From: Spirodela intermedia
Taxonomy: Eukaryota; Streptophyta; Magnoliopsida; Alismatales; Araceae
DNA length: 64,000 nt
Assembly: GCA_902729315.2 (NCBI GenBank)
Contig: LR746267.1
Location: 935,001-999,000 of the forward strand
Reading direction: 5' to 3'
Each line of letters opens with the position of its first letter. Position 1 is the first letter of the stretch. This document shows positions 35,801 to 47,445 of the stretch, in pieces. The position numbers and the translations under genes are program-made. The notes below the pieces were generated by a model. That model did not search any database. It had not been told where the DNA came from and saw nothing but the letters and a program-made list of their open reading frames with translations.

Positions 35801-36262
35801 ACAAAATTAATGATCTAACTTTGTATTATCTAATGTAGACTTCTAACGTTTGGCTTTCCCTATGAGAAAGGGAAATTACGAACTATGCGTAAGATCATAA
35901 GATCCTTATAAGGATGATGAACCTATGTTGGTAGATAATTCGAATTTTCTGAATTTTCAATCTTCTTAATGGTACCAATTTAAAACATTGGCAAGTTTAC
36001 ATTATGCTGTGATTATCATATATAAGATGCAACTAAGGACATATAACAGATTTAGTCGAAGGCCAAGTCACATAGTTGTCACTATCTTTAGTTCTGTTCA
36101 TGACAAGAAAACTGTAAAAGTATTTTGAATTCCTGAAAATATGTAGCAAAATCCTAGGAACAATCTACAAAGGTACAATACTAAAATCATTTATAGGGTA
36201 GGCCTGAGTAGGCCTTTAACAAACTCATCCATGTACGATGATAAGAATAAAAAGTTCAAATT
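32810..36262 (+). repeat. downstream arm of HyPRP unit B
   Basis: It is collinear with 4266-5705 (A) as far as about 34400 and with 39619-43700 (C) over more of its length, interrupted by the solo LTR at 33191-33534. Unit C has extra segments (about 40930-41450, 41740-42200 and 42790-43350) absent here. I see no gene. A short shared open stretch (about 35570-35690, PSMNKSEGL and HRCHN) recurs at 43370-43455. Confidence 0.75.
33191..33534. mobile_element. solo LTR with target-site duplication
   Basis: A 344-bp insertion absent from the collinear units A and C. It begins TGTCAG and ends CAACA, with TG..CA termini, and is flanked by a perfect 5-bp duplication ATTCT (33186-33190 and 33535-33539). 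No internal coding region is present. A run of about 15 G lies near its right end. These are the marks of a solo LTR left by recombination between the two LTRs. Confidence 0.88.
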
Positions 36263-38585
36263 GTTGACGCATCATCTGCTCCACAATTCCTTTATTACTG
36301 GTACAAAATTGATGCGGGATACATTCAATCCTTGATGGCAAGCGGGACCCGTCTCCATCAGCTCAAGAGACACCAGCAGTTTGAGTTCAATCTGATCGAC
36401 ATGCGAAGATGGAGCCTGGCTTTCGCTACACAGCCTAGCCCTTTGGGATGACGACATTCTACCTCTACGACGACGACGAGCTTGAGCTCACCCCTTATCT
36501 TTCTTTGTATTTTCACATTGACTTGTTAGGCCTCACATTTGTTTGTTAACAGACCCAATTCTATGTGTGTGTGTTATTTTTTGTGTCTCCCTTTCTTTAA
36601 GGTTTTATTAGGTCTCTCTTTTGAGGCCCAATTAAAACCCTAAGGGGGGAAGGGGAGGGACTTATGCTTCTTTCCTTTTGGGCTTCTTTTGGGCTTATTT
36701 GGGTCTTCATTTGAGGCCCACTTAAGCACCTACGAGGGCCCTCCTCTTACTCCTTTTAGGGGAGCTTGTCGGGTCTCTCTTTTAGAGGCCCAATAAGCCC
36801 CTTTTGTAGCCTTTTATGGCTTATGAGCTTGAGGACCTCAAGTGGGCCCACCTCCCCTTAGCCCACTTGTGGATCCTAAGTAAGGGGAGGTAGGACCCCC
36901 CCTTAAAAGAGCGCCGTATTTTTTGTGAGAGATTATCGCTTTGTGATTACCTTCTTCGTGACCTAGGATAGGGACGGAAGGAGGTAGAGGACATGGACGA
37001 AACAGTTCATCGTGACGTTGCGATACCCCGAGGACTTCATTCATCGTGATGCTGCTGTCTGAGAAGTCCCACTGCCGCCTGAGACCACTGCCGCCGCTGG
37101 TCATCTCATTGCCGCCCGGGAGTTTGCCGCCGTCACCGGACGAAACAGTCGTGATTGTCGCTGCAACTGCCGCTGCCTCTGTTGGAACCCCGTCATGCTG
37201 TCGTGACGAAAGGGGCTCGCATCGCCTCCCTACGAGCCGTCGCCAAGCACTCCGCCGGAGTCTCTTGACTCCTGATTCGACTGCCACCTCTTCCTCCGAA
37301 ACTCCATAAACTCGCCGGAGCCACCATCCGTTGTTCCGCCCAGTCGCTGGCCATTCGCCGATGAATGCCTACCTGCCGCTGACGTCGGGAGAGACCTTGC
37401 TGCCGTGCCGACGAGCCAGATCTATTCCAAGCTCCTCACCGGCCCCCGCCAGAGTTTCCCGACGATCCGCTGCCGTCACGTTGTTTCCAGCACCGCCTAG
37501 ACCAAGAGGGCTCAACCCTCCTTGGTATCGTCGGCCGGATTGCATCCTTATGTCGCTCTGCTTCCTGGTGCCGCTAGAGAAGGCTGATCCTTCCAGCGAC
37601 GGTTGGGTTTCCGCCCAACCACTGACGCTCGGCATCCCCGCCGAAGTGCCACTGATGCTCGGCATTCCTGCTGAAGCACCGCTGACGCTCGGCATTCCCA
37701 CCGATGCGTTGCTGACGCTCGGCATTCCCACCGAAGCGTCACCGCCGCACGCACCCCGTGTGCTAGTTCTTGTGGCCCGCACACCCACCCGGCGCCACCA
37801 CTTGCATGACCTACGGCCGCCATGCAGCTTGCTGCACGCACCTGCTAGCATGTCAATGTACCTAATGAAATCAGAGTGAACATCGTCAGATGTGCAATTG
37901 TAATTACTTGAGCATTACTCACTTACATTTTTCATGTATATTATTTTATTTATTTTATTTATATTATGAGATTAATCCCACTTGACTTTTATGAAGTCAA
38001 CTGATGATTATCTCACATTTTTTTGATAATTATTTAATTCCAAGGACTTATGTGAGCTCTTATTATGAGTTGGAAGTAATTGAAGAAGTCCAAGCCTTAA
38101 CCCCAATGAAAAATCAAGTCTTATGAAAAGGGTTGGCCCAATACGTTTATGGGCCCAAGAGAGGGCATCACTTTGCCTTAACCCATTTGAACATAAAAGG
38201 GCTATCAAGATATGAGATCTAGGTTGTCCATCTTAGAATATTTTAAGATGAAATTAAGAGAAGGATTAGAGCATTGCCCTCATAGAGTGATCTGGCCGCC
38301 CACCAAGAGAGTTAATTATTAATCATAACCATCCATTTGTGGGGCTTAGTTCTCAAGGATTAAAACATCTCACCCCCCCTCTTTGAGGATGCTCTTTGGC
38401 TCTCTCTCTAGCAATAGCTAGTTGAAGGAAATAAAAAGAAAATCAAGGCCTAGTCAATGACATTCTCATGCCCAAAATCATTTTGGAGAAGAGATTACTT
38501 GGAACATATCAAGATCATCACTGATCAAGCATCACTCGGCCTAGGACTAACGTACAATTGAAGTTTGTGCAAGATTCAAATTTAT
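36263..38585. other. insert of unknown origin, GC-rich centre
   Basis: It lies between the end of the unit B homology and the dispersed repeat. The stretch 36900-37860 is GC-rich, has long open frames on both strands and a perfect-period 30-nt repeat, but shows no recognisable domain. 36500-36900 has repeated gaggcccaataag-like phrases. It is probably retroelement-derived or simple-repeat sequence. Confidence 0.4.
37621..37740 (+). repeat. 30-nt tandem repeat, four copies
   Basis: Four contiguous 30-nt units starting at 37621, 37651, 37681 and 37711, each close to ctgacgctcggcattcccac plus 10 nt. The unit length keeps the frame in every reading frame, which explains the open frames across it. 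Confidence 0.9.
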
Positions 38586-38589
38586 GATG

Positions 38590-38960
38590 TACTTATAATC
38601 TTCTCCATGAATAAATTAATTTTTAATTCGAACTAGTTTTACTATTAATTTATTATTTAATTACGTTAGATACATTCTCTCCCCTTTGTCATACTTTTTA
38701 TTTCTCTCTTATTTTTGTTATTTTTAGATTTAATTTTGTTCTTTATAATCCCAAGTATAGTTATACATATATAAGAAATAAAATAAGTAAAATTCTTACT
38801 CTCATTACTCACGCTCCTTGAAGATGGACCCTTACTTATCCTAAATACAAGAGTGAGGTTTTATAAATATTATTTGCATGAACTTGATTGCATCATGACA
38901 ATGTATTTAACCTCTAATTCGAGTTCATCATAGTCATGAAATCGTGAATGCTGTTATGCA
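38590..38960. repeat. dispersed AT-rich repeat, copy 2
   Basis: Collinear with 21330-21720, with many point differences, so an older duplication or two members of one element family. Confidence 0.75.
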
Positions 38961-39150
38961 AGAAGCTTTGATACCATGAAAGCGAATAAGTAGGGGAAGA
39001 TTGAGAGAGAAGAGAAGAATCTTCAAAAAGAAATAAATGTGTGCAAAAATTGCCACCATTGATTGTATATTTTGTACTCATTTATAAAGATTTTAATTTC
39101 TAATAATCGGAAACTTTCTAAGAATTACAGGTTTCCATTGAGTGCTATTT
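38961..39150 (-). mobile_element. copia-type primer-binding site and LTR end
   Basis: On the minus strand, LTR-like sequence ends ..TTTCA and is followed by TGGTATCAAAGC, close to the initiator-Met-tRNA primer-binding site TGGTATCAGAGC. The dispersed repeat follows as internal sequence. The LTR's far end cannot be fixed; it adjoins the truncated HyPRP at 39263. Confidence 0.5.
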
Positions 39151-39262
39151 GAGGTTGACGTTGAAACAGCATTGTCTCTCAACTGCTGAGCTGGCTGATC
39201 CTTTCCCGTTGGTTGGTGAGTTTGTTGGTCCTACTAAGCTGTCGAATGCCTTGTGCTTTCAG

Positions 39263-39618
39263 AACCTCCACCTGCTAAGCCGCCTATCGAATCTCCACCT
39301 TCAGCTCCCGTAGACCCATTCTTGCTGCCGTCATCCTTCATTTTTACCTCCGTCCTCACATCAGTGCCGCCTGATGCCATTGATCTGAGCTGCTTTATCG
39401 ATCCATTCAGCTTAACAATCTGTAATCCGGTGATCTTTCGTCTCCGGGTAGGTGGTCCGCTCCTCCTACAGGAGATTGTTGTGTCCTCATCGACACATTC
39501 TCCAAGCAACAGGCCGCAGCGTGCCTCATCGACACATTACTCTCCAGATTTTCAAGATCGTCGTGTCGCTGCTGAATTTCTGCGGGAAGCCGGTCCTCTT
39601 GGGTTGACGTGCTTTTAA
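39263..39618 (+). pseudogene. HyPRP unit C, 5'-truncated and decayed
   Basis: It begins inside the proline-rich region (PPPAKPPIESPPSAP) right after the inserted element, with no signal peptide. The 8CM can still be traced as LSCFIDPFSLTICNPVIFRLR, then in a shifted frame GDCCVLIDTFSKQQAAACL, then back to a decayed LLNFCGKPVL-type end, but frameshifts and lost cysteines destroy it. The 3' flank continues as the unit downstream arm. It is the most diverged member of the array. Confidence 0.8.
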
Positions 39619-42600
39619 AACTTTTTTTCCCGAGGAAACGGTCTATCCTTCAATTGGTACGCATATGAACAGACTGTGCGGCTGTGTGTGAACCCCAGGC
39701 TACTTTATCTCCCGTCCTAGACGTTGCTGTTGTCCTTGTGACCCCTTCGAATAATATGACTTGTACTCTTACGATAATGTGTTTCCGAACTTCAATATTA
39801 AACAGTTTGTCATCAGCGCTGACGATGATGCGTGTATTGTTCCCTCAGAGATATCCTAATAAAATTAAAGTCGGAATAATCTTTTTTCTGCCTCACAAAA
39901 AATGTCTCAGTATGCTTCGATAATGATCGACATGTGATACAAGATATGCCATCTTCCATCCAACTTATAAAAGTTAGAGGAATGTACAATATAATCATAT
40001 TTCTAATAACACCATATTCTTCTATAGTCTTGGACAAGAACGAATATGGTGCATCACTTCTCCAGTCATGTGACCTAAGAATGACTTGAATTGGGTTATT
40101 TTGTCTTGTGGTGACCGAGATCTTCTAATGAAGACAACTTTGAACTCGAAGATCCCAGTGAGTTATACTGCAGAGTGGACCAGTCCAGAATAGTCACAGT
40201 TTTTATTGGGCATACAGAAATGTGCTTAGATGGAAAAATGTTGGAAATGCGGCCATATTTATTGATTTTTCATGGCATAAACTTCTGTAATCAACTGCAA
40301 CTGATTCGATGAAGCTTAACTTCATCACCATTAGTTGAGGAAGCAGAGAAAATTCCCTCTTGGATGGTAAGTGTCATGATTTACGTGTCTTGAGGACAAC
40401 ATAACAGATGAAGGATATTTTAGATATTTCCCCGGGTATAAAAATGCACTAATGTGCTCTTAAGTTATTCTAGGGTAATCTAACCGCATCAGGTAATTTG
40501 GGTGTTTACACTTGATTAGTATTTACAAGATAATAGTGTGGAATATTTCTTTCATTTATCTGGATTTATTTCAGGTTAAATGAGGAAAAACACTTTGCTC
40601 ATTGGGTCCTGAATTTAAGCAGTATTAGATCAGACGAATGCGCTTGAACCTGAAGAGCTTATTCGATATGCTATTGAGCTGAAACTTCAGTTGAAGTTGA
40701 TAAGATTATTTGGCCTGAAAAAAATTCGAAATATGCCTGATTAGCTAACCTTCACATTAAGAAATATTGGATTTATTTCTTGGTTCCCATTTTTGGATGA
40801 CGGATCTCTGTAAAGTGGGATAACCGACCGATCCGTTACACTGGATGAGTCCAAAGTTCACGGGTGGTGGGCCTAATGGATAAACGAATCTGCCGTTGAA
40901 CCACTGTGGATCCAACACTTAAACAAAATAAACCATTGGCCTTTCGTTTCATATACGGTCTAAAATCTCGGCCTAAAATCTTAATATTTTCTATTTTTTA
41001 TTGAGCGATGTTTGATCGTGAAAAAAGGGGGAATTCAGGAAAAGCGGGAGGAAGAAAGAATTGATTCAAGAAATCGGTGCTGATTGTTCCAGCATATAGA
41101 AAATTTGATTTCTTATCCCTTGCACGCTGCTGCAACAAGAGTTTTTCGCCTTCGCCTTCTGATTATCCATAGAATGAAGCCAATCCAGCAGGCAATTAAA
41201 TCGCCAACACATCTTCATTCAGCTCGAATCTCGATATAATGACAACGTTCGACTTCGTCTTTGCATCAAGATCGAAGTTGCATCAAAGAGAACGATATTT
41301 CATCTTCAGATTGTTCCAACGTCAAATCTGCCGTCGGCTTTCATCTCAAGGTCGGCCCGGCATTATAGCAACTGTTGTTCCTGCCTCAAATTGACTGTCG
41401 TCTACCCATCTGAGGATCAAGTCTTAATCAAAGTGAGTGGCAATCTTATCTTCAGGCCAACCAATGTCATATTGATCATTGTTTTCATCAAAAGCTCAAG
41501 CTAGCATCAACTTGCTCAATGCTTCCATTTAACTGATCCAAACAAATAGAAGATCGTGCATGATTTGGTAAATTTTCTCCCTCTGATTTATACTAAATTG
41601 GGAGAAATCAGATCACCTTAGAACCTGAAATTTAAGCAGAGAGAAGTGGGAAGGTTCTTTGTTCTGGGAAACCTAGAGCCCTATGATTTAGAAGAAAGTT
41701 TTGAGGGATCCGAGACTGAAATTCAGCGTGTAAAATGCTTAGAGAATTATACAAAAAAAATATATCCTTTGAGAGTAGATGTAAATCAAGAGGACCAAAA
41801 AAACTATAAATTCGTGGAAAGATATTTTGAGGATTATGTTTTTGGATATAACTGTATTAAAAGGAAACTGTTATTAGTTCACTCCCCTTTTGTGATATCA
41901 TACCGCCACTTAGAGCCTAATTGCGAAACACTTGAGTTGGCCTCTTATAGGTCATCCATTAGGACAACTTTCCTTATGCTTTATTAGTTTAGTAATAGTT
42001 TTCTTCATTTTAACAACTCTCATCTCTTAGTACACTTCTAATAAGATTTATCATTTTAGAGATATCCAAGTTCTGTTTTCCCTCGAACTCTACCTTCACT
42101 CTGCACATACGTGTCCCAACTCTTGACCGGTGTGGTTTTCTACCCTAATCAAAGTTATAGTTTGAATATCTTTCCTGAGGAAAAAATGGCCCCTCAAAAA
42201 ATAGAAAATTAGCATATCTATCGATCTAGGTTCCTGGTAGCATTAACCTCAAGCCCATAGTATGGGTTGGGTGCACTGCCCACTTGCATTCCCTTCGTGC
42301 TTTTTTAGAGCTCAACCCCCTGCATACGTTTCTCTCTGTAAAGTGACGTCGACTTCACATAGCAGCATGGACAACTCGAGAGACGATGACTACATTATCA
42401 AGTTACCAATTGGTCGTGATACTTTCCCATTGTGATTATTCTTGCATTTTTTTTCTAAATATGATTGGAGACTTCAGTTAGGTTTATAGTCCTGCAAGAT
42501 ACGGTACAATGTAAGCTACCTGAACATATTTCTGCCTCATTCATTATCTAAATGGTTTTTTGATCATGTTCCTTCCCAATGAGACTTGGCTTGTAATCAA

Positions 42601-43880
42601 ACGATTCAGACAATAACAGATTTCTACGGCAGAGAAATACCTGAGGTATTGGCCTATGCTTACTGTTTTTTGCATAATTTATCCCATCTGAATCTGCCTA
42701 TTTACCAACCTATATCTAAACGTTCTCAGTGCTGAACCCCCCACAATCATCTCTACTACACTGCTCTAGAGGATTAGAGGTGGTGATGAGCTGGGCAGCT
42801 AAATCGAGGATCTTGTTAATCATTGTCTTAACAAGCCCATCATGGATGCCTTAGTTGACTGATCAGACTAGTTGCAGTGTTCACTATTTATAGGAAACAT
42901 ACGGACTTTCATCTGTTCCTCCCTCTCTCTTTTTTTGTCCTTCTTAACCTCCATTTAAAGTGCAGTGGTATTGGTAACGGATGTGTGAGTCGATTTTTTC
43001 GTTTTTCATTCCATCCCTCATTTGGCTTATTGAGAAGTTCAGAGTTGGGTCTTCCTATATTTAGGGTGGATGGTGACTCATTTGGGGCTCGAAGGTATGT
43101 TCAGAGCACATCACAAAGACCAGGAAGACGAGCTAAAAATATCTAATCCTCTTGTAAGGTTCTCTTTTTATGTACTTTGAAAAAAATCTCTTCAGCTCTG
43201 TCCATGGATGATGAAGGATATCTCCAAACCACTTAAACTGTGCTTCATGATCTTCTTTACATTTCAGTGTGTATTATATCTTATCCATAAACTTGTCCGC
43301 AGTTCTTTTGGCACATTTATGCTCGGCGGGTATTACTTACCCTTCTTCTATCACAGTATGAATGCATCTTCAAGAGGGTCAACATGGGTCCCCAGCATGA
43401 ACAAATCTGAAGGCTTATTCGTGATGCATCATCATCGCTGCCACAATAAATTCCTATAAGATTTAGGAACTCGAGCCTAGGAATAGGAAACATGAAACCT
43501 TAAGAACAAGAAAAAGATGAGCATAACAAAACCATGCCAATCTACGGACTACATATGATTGTTACGAGGATCATGAACTTATATTGTTTGATAATTCCAA
43601 TTTTTGAACTTAAAATTTCGTAAAACGAAGTTTACATCATGTTGCAGTTATCCGATTTAACATACAACTTAGGACATGTAACAGATTTAGTCTCAATTTT
43701 AGGTTATTTCTGGATTTTAAGGCTTTTCTTCCATTGCCCCCAACTTATTTGTAACTATGGGGTGGGACTTAAGAAGAGTGGTTTCAGTGTACTCATAGGC
43801 CAATGAGAATGTCGAATTTAGCCTTTTTGGTGAGCACCTCACCTTTCAATTTAAGTGATGACTCACTGGTCAATGGAGCG
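39619..43880 (+). repeat. downstream arm of HyPRP unit C
   Basis: Collinear with the A and B arms (shared 3' flank, gaccgatccgttac block, ttgatcgtgaaaaaaggggg, aagctcaagctagcatcaa and others), with private insertions near 40930-41450, 41740-42200 and 42790-43350. An open frame at 41646-41987 (113 codons) runs through one private insertion; I recognise no family for it. The end at 43720-43880 matches 12330-12480. Confidence 0.75.
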
Positions 43881-45455
43881 GGCTCCTTTTTTTGGCCCTT
43901 TTTGAAAGCTCCGATGGGTTTCCTGTGTATGGATACTTAGTGGCTAATTTAGTATTGGAGAAGCGGCAGCTCTAGTGATAATAATCATACTTAATCGCGA
44001 AAGCTAACTGACGGGAAATTGTAAATAATATCGAATATATTTTGTGTAGCAATAATATTGTTCATTGACATTGGAGTAGCATCACATGGGTCGGGGAGAG
44101 GATATTTCAGCATCACACCGTGGGCTTTCAGTTAGATAGCCCACTAATTTCTCTTGGTATCAAACATTTGGTTTTATATTGTTAGATAGCACCCAATTGA
44201 CATCATTTTCGTGGCAAAAGATTTGGCCTTTGCTATCAATAACGTTACCAGTTATCCATCAGTCTATAGCAACGACTCCTGATTATAACCCCATGCGAAC
44301 CCAAGGACGTCTTCGAGGAAGATAATTCATGCCACTACAGCAAAGAAAGGAGTTACCACCTCCGTAGTTGTTCTGGATAACAACTGAATTAGTTTTGCGA
44401 CCTGGCGATTCTTCTTCGTTTCTCGCTGGCTAAGTGGGAGATCACATAGAAACCATGGCTATTACGCCAAGTCTGTAGAGGTGGTGGCAAGTCAAGAGAT
44501 GGCCCGCCGTATCCCACAGGGATATCAACATGAATCAAGAGATTTTTCCTGATCACAGCCGGATACAGCCAACAGGGTTCCCTGTCACATACGGTTAGTC
44601 CGCCAAATACTGGCATCACACGAAGTAAAGCCCTAGTACGTCGGCCCACCTCCGAGAGTGAAGACAATTACGAAGCGATCGGAATGTCTACCTGCCGGAC
44701 CGCCTCCACACGCACTCCCGATTGTGTTGACTTTGTTGTTCATCGTGAGATGAAACCTCGCGTTGTGTTGTTCAACGCAGTGATGTCGGCACCTAAGACA
44801 AGCTTCTCGAGATGTCGGATTCCTCCCTCTTCTTCTCAGATAATTTGTTAGCCATTTCGGTTCACCCATTACTTTGTGGTTGCCGTTCACTTCAGACCGA
44901 AGGGGAAGTTCTTTCGTTTCTCACTGGAACTAATCTCATTACTGAGAGAGATCCCATTGCTCTTACTTCGAAGCTAGTTTACATTCGTGTGTTTATCTGG
45001 GCTGTCTCGTTCCGTAAGGAGACACCATCGCCGATATTTCATCCCCGTATCATCTTTTCTTGTCATGCTCGAATGTTTAAAAGGTGCATTATATTGGAAA
45101 GTGAATATCTCACTTCAAGTTAGTGCTTTTATATAACGAGGAGGAGAGATGATGGACCAAGATTATAAGCCGTACGCTATCTAAACCACCCTGCAAGTTA
45201 TGGCATTCCTTATCCTCGGTTAGCCTCACTTCTCGTGGTCGGAAATCGTAATGAAAGGCTGGAATGGAGGTCACATCAGTGTGAAACTATGGAAACGGGG
45301 GTCACCCAGCACGGTCATTTTCTTTGAAAACTTGCTCGTCGCCAGAACCACGTTCTCATGATCAAAACTTCGAAGCCCGCCGTCTTCCCTTTCAAGGAGC
45401 AGTGTTGCCGCTCACTGCACGGTCCATCACAGCCCGGCATCTACTATCTCCGCTC
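43881..45455. other. spacer, no gene recognised
   Basis: Unique sequence between the last HyPRP-unit homology and the promoter of the next gene. Minus-strand open frames at 44389-44667 and 44633-44890 show no domain that I know. Confidence 0.4.
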
Positions 45456-45462
45456 TATAAAA
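45456..45462 (+). promoter_or_regulatory. TATA box of the 8CM protein gene
   Basis: TATAAAA in cgctctataaaaaccc, 84 bp before the ATG at 45546. Confidence 0.7.
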
Positions 45463-45545
45463 ACCCTGCCCTACTGCAGCACTCAAGCACGCACCAAGTA
45501 GTTTTTTCCTCTCCCACATTCCTTCTGCCCCGTATTTCCCCTGCC

Positions 45546-45968
45546 ATGGCTTCCAAGCTCTACGCCACTATAGCAGTCCTCCTCTGTATCAACCTGCTCC
45601 TCACCGGCTTGGTCTCCGGCACCTCTTACGTCCCGTCTCCCTCGCCACCGGTGAAGCTTCCACCGCCCGTAAAGCCTCCGCCATCATGCAGCTCTTGCCA
45701 ACCTTCCTACCCCTCCTGCCCCAGGGACGCTCTCAAGCTGGGCGTGTGCGCGAATGTACTCGACCTGCTCAAGCTGAAACTTGGGAAGCCGCCCAGTGAA
45801 CCTTGTTGTTCCCTCATCAGCGGACTCGTTGACCTCGAGGCTGCCGTGTGCCTCTGCACCGCCATCAAGGCCAACATCCTCGGCATCAATCTCAACATCC
45901 CCGTCGATCTGTCGTTGCTGCTCAACTTCTGTGGCTACTCCATTCCTCCTGGGTTTAAGTGTGCTTGA
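45546..45968 (+). CDS. short proline-rich 8-cysteine protein (DC2.15/14-kDa PRP type)
   Basis: Single-exon gene of 140 aa. A signal peptide (about 1-25, [19 protein letters not shown]) is followed by a short proline-rich linker ([19 protein letters not shown]) and an 8CM with C, C, CC, CLC, C, C. An extra CSSC lies just before it. Such proteins are secreted, lipid-transfer-like small wall proteins of the HyPRP family with a minimal proline-rich part. The open frame extends upstream to 45324, but the ATG at 45546 is the one that gives a signal peptide and fits the TATA box at 45456. It shares the LLLNFCG..PPGFKC ending style with the cluster HyPRPs but is far diverged, and no unit flank surrounds it, so it is an older paralogue. 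Confidence 0.93.
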   Translation: MASKLYATIAVLLCINLLLTGLVSGTSYVPSPSPPVKLPPPVKPPPSCSSCQPSYPSCPRDALKLGVCANVLDLLKLKLGKPPSEPCCSLISGLVDLEAAVCLCTAIKANILGINLNIPVDLSLLLNFCGYSIPPGFKCA

Positions 45969-47445
45969 TTCCGCCCAAAACTAAAACCCCACTATCTATG
46001 TTTCTATCTATCTACTCAGTTGTGGAAGAGCGAGGGAGATTGCTTGACAAATACCTCAGACTCGAGTACAATAAGAGAAGTCATGTTTGTTCGCTATGTA
46101 ACTATGAGATCTGGAGAAACGCATTGTATCCCATTCAAGTACTTACGCTTGAGAAATAGACGATGCTTGTTAATCATGTTCATCAGCCGAAGGAGATAGA
46201 TTATGCAGTCAACTGGTCAACTGTTTCCACCATTCTTGGAAGGTTATGTCACTCATGTCCAAGTCACGCGCGTGGCCATTCACGCTTTAGAAATTGATAT
46301 TAGAGGCAGTATTAGTCTCATGGATTGGAAATAAGTGACCAGGAGAAGCCCAGTATGTATCTCCGCAGCCCTTTTTCGTTTGTTCTTGGTGTTTCTTCGC
46401 CCCCCACCATGGAGCTCTTGGTTGTGCTCCAAGTTTCCTGGACGTCACTAAAACTGTCGCAAAATGCCTTTTATAGGGGACAATTAGACCCCAGAAGCTT
46501 CAAAAGTACACGTCATAGTGTAGCCATTCTGGGCCACATAATCTGGTTTCCAAGGTCAAAGCACTCGGATCCCACCTGGCAATTTGACCCTCATAATCTG
46601 GTTTCCGAGGTCAACACACTCGGATCCCAATATTTACCTTGACCTTTCGGAGCTATTAGCGGCCAGGTGCCTAAGCATTGTCTTCTCAGCCGCAGCTCAC
46701 TCAGGCTTCACGATTAGCACCACTCTAGCGTGCGATTTCTCCTTTTATTTGTTTTTTTACCCAGAATTCTAAGTGCATAAAATTTTTAATTAATGATTTT
46801 CCTAAGAGACGTCTCGGCTATTAGAGTAACCTATTGAATCTTAATTTTATCATATTTCCCTAATTAGGACAATTAAGTAAAAAAAAATAGTTTCCATTAT
46901 TTGTTGACTGGAAGATTGGAGTAACAGGGCTTGCTTAATATGTATAAATATGTATAAAAGCACCAAAGCCGTCCAAAACATAATTTTATCAGAAATATTT
47001 GCCATACAGGGTTTTTATTCCCGGGTCAACGGTCCAACCCACAAACCCACGTGGAAATATTTGCCCAATATGGTTAACGAAGAAAGATTCAGAATGTCGT
47101 TAGAGCAGTGCTTAGGAACCACGATCAGATTCAGACTGATTTCCCTTTCAGGGTGGGGTCCGCAAACCAGGGCCACTCGACTTCTCGGTACAGAGAGAAT
47201 GTTAGTGCCCAAAAGTCAACTCTCGTTCCAACCCCATCGGCCATACAGAATTTTTATTCCTAGGTCAACGGCCGCACTCCAAATCCAGAACATCAAGCGA
47301 CGCGCTTGAGGGGGTTAACCTGATCTTTTCAATCCAAGAAGAACGGAATCATGTTCTCTCCACCAAATGATCTCGATCTTGCTTCGCGAGGGCGAATAAG
47401 AAGAAAAATGAGAGCGGAGAGAGAACCTGGAGAGGTGCCTCTGAG
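45969..47445. other. spacer with two short direct repeats
   Basis: No gene is recognised. A 37-nt tract (cataatctggtttccaaggt and on) occurs at 46537-46573 and again at 46592-46628. A tract like gccatacagggtttttattc followed by ggtcaacgg occurs near 47002 and 47241. Confidence 0.5.

Noticed and set aside
37331-37879. 182-codon GC-rich open frame
   Set aside because: Open frames exist on both strands here because of GC bias and the 30-nt repeat; no domain or homologous text was recognised.
45324-45968. 214-aa start for the short 8CM protein
   Set aside because: The upstream 74 codons include the TATA box and leader and give no signal peptide; the ATG at 45546 does.
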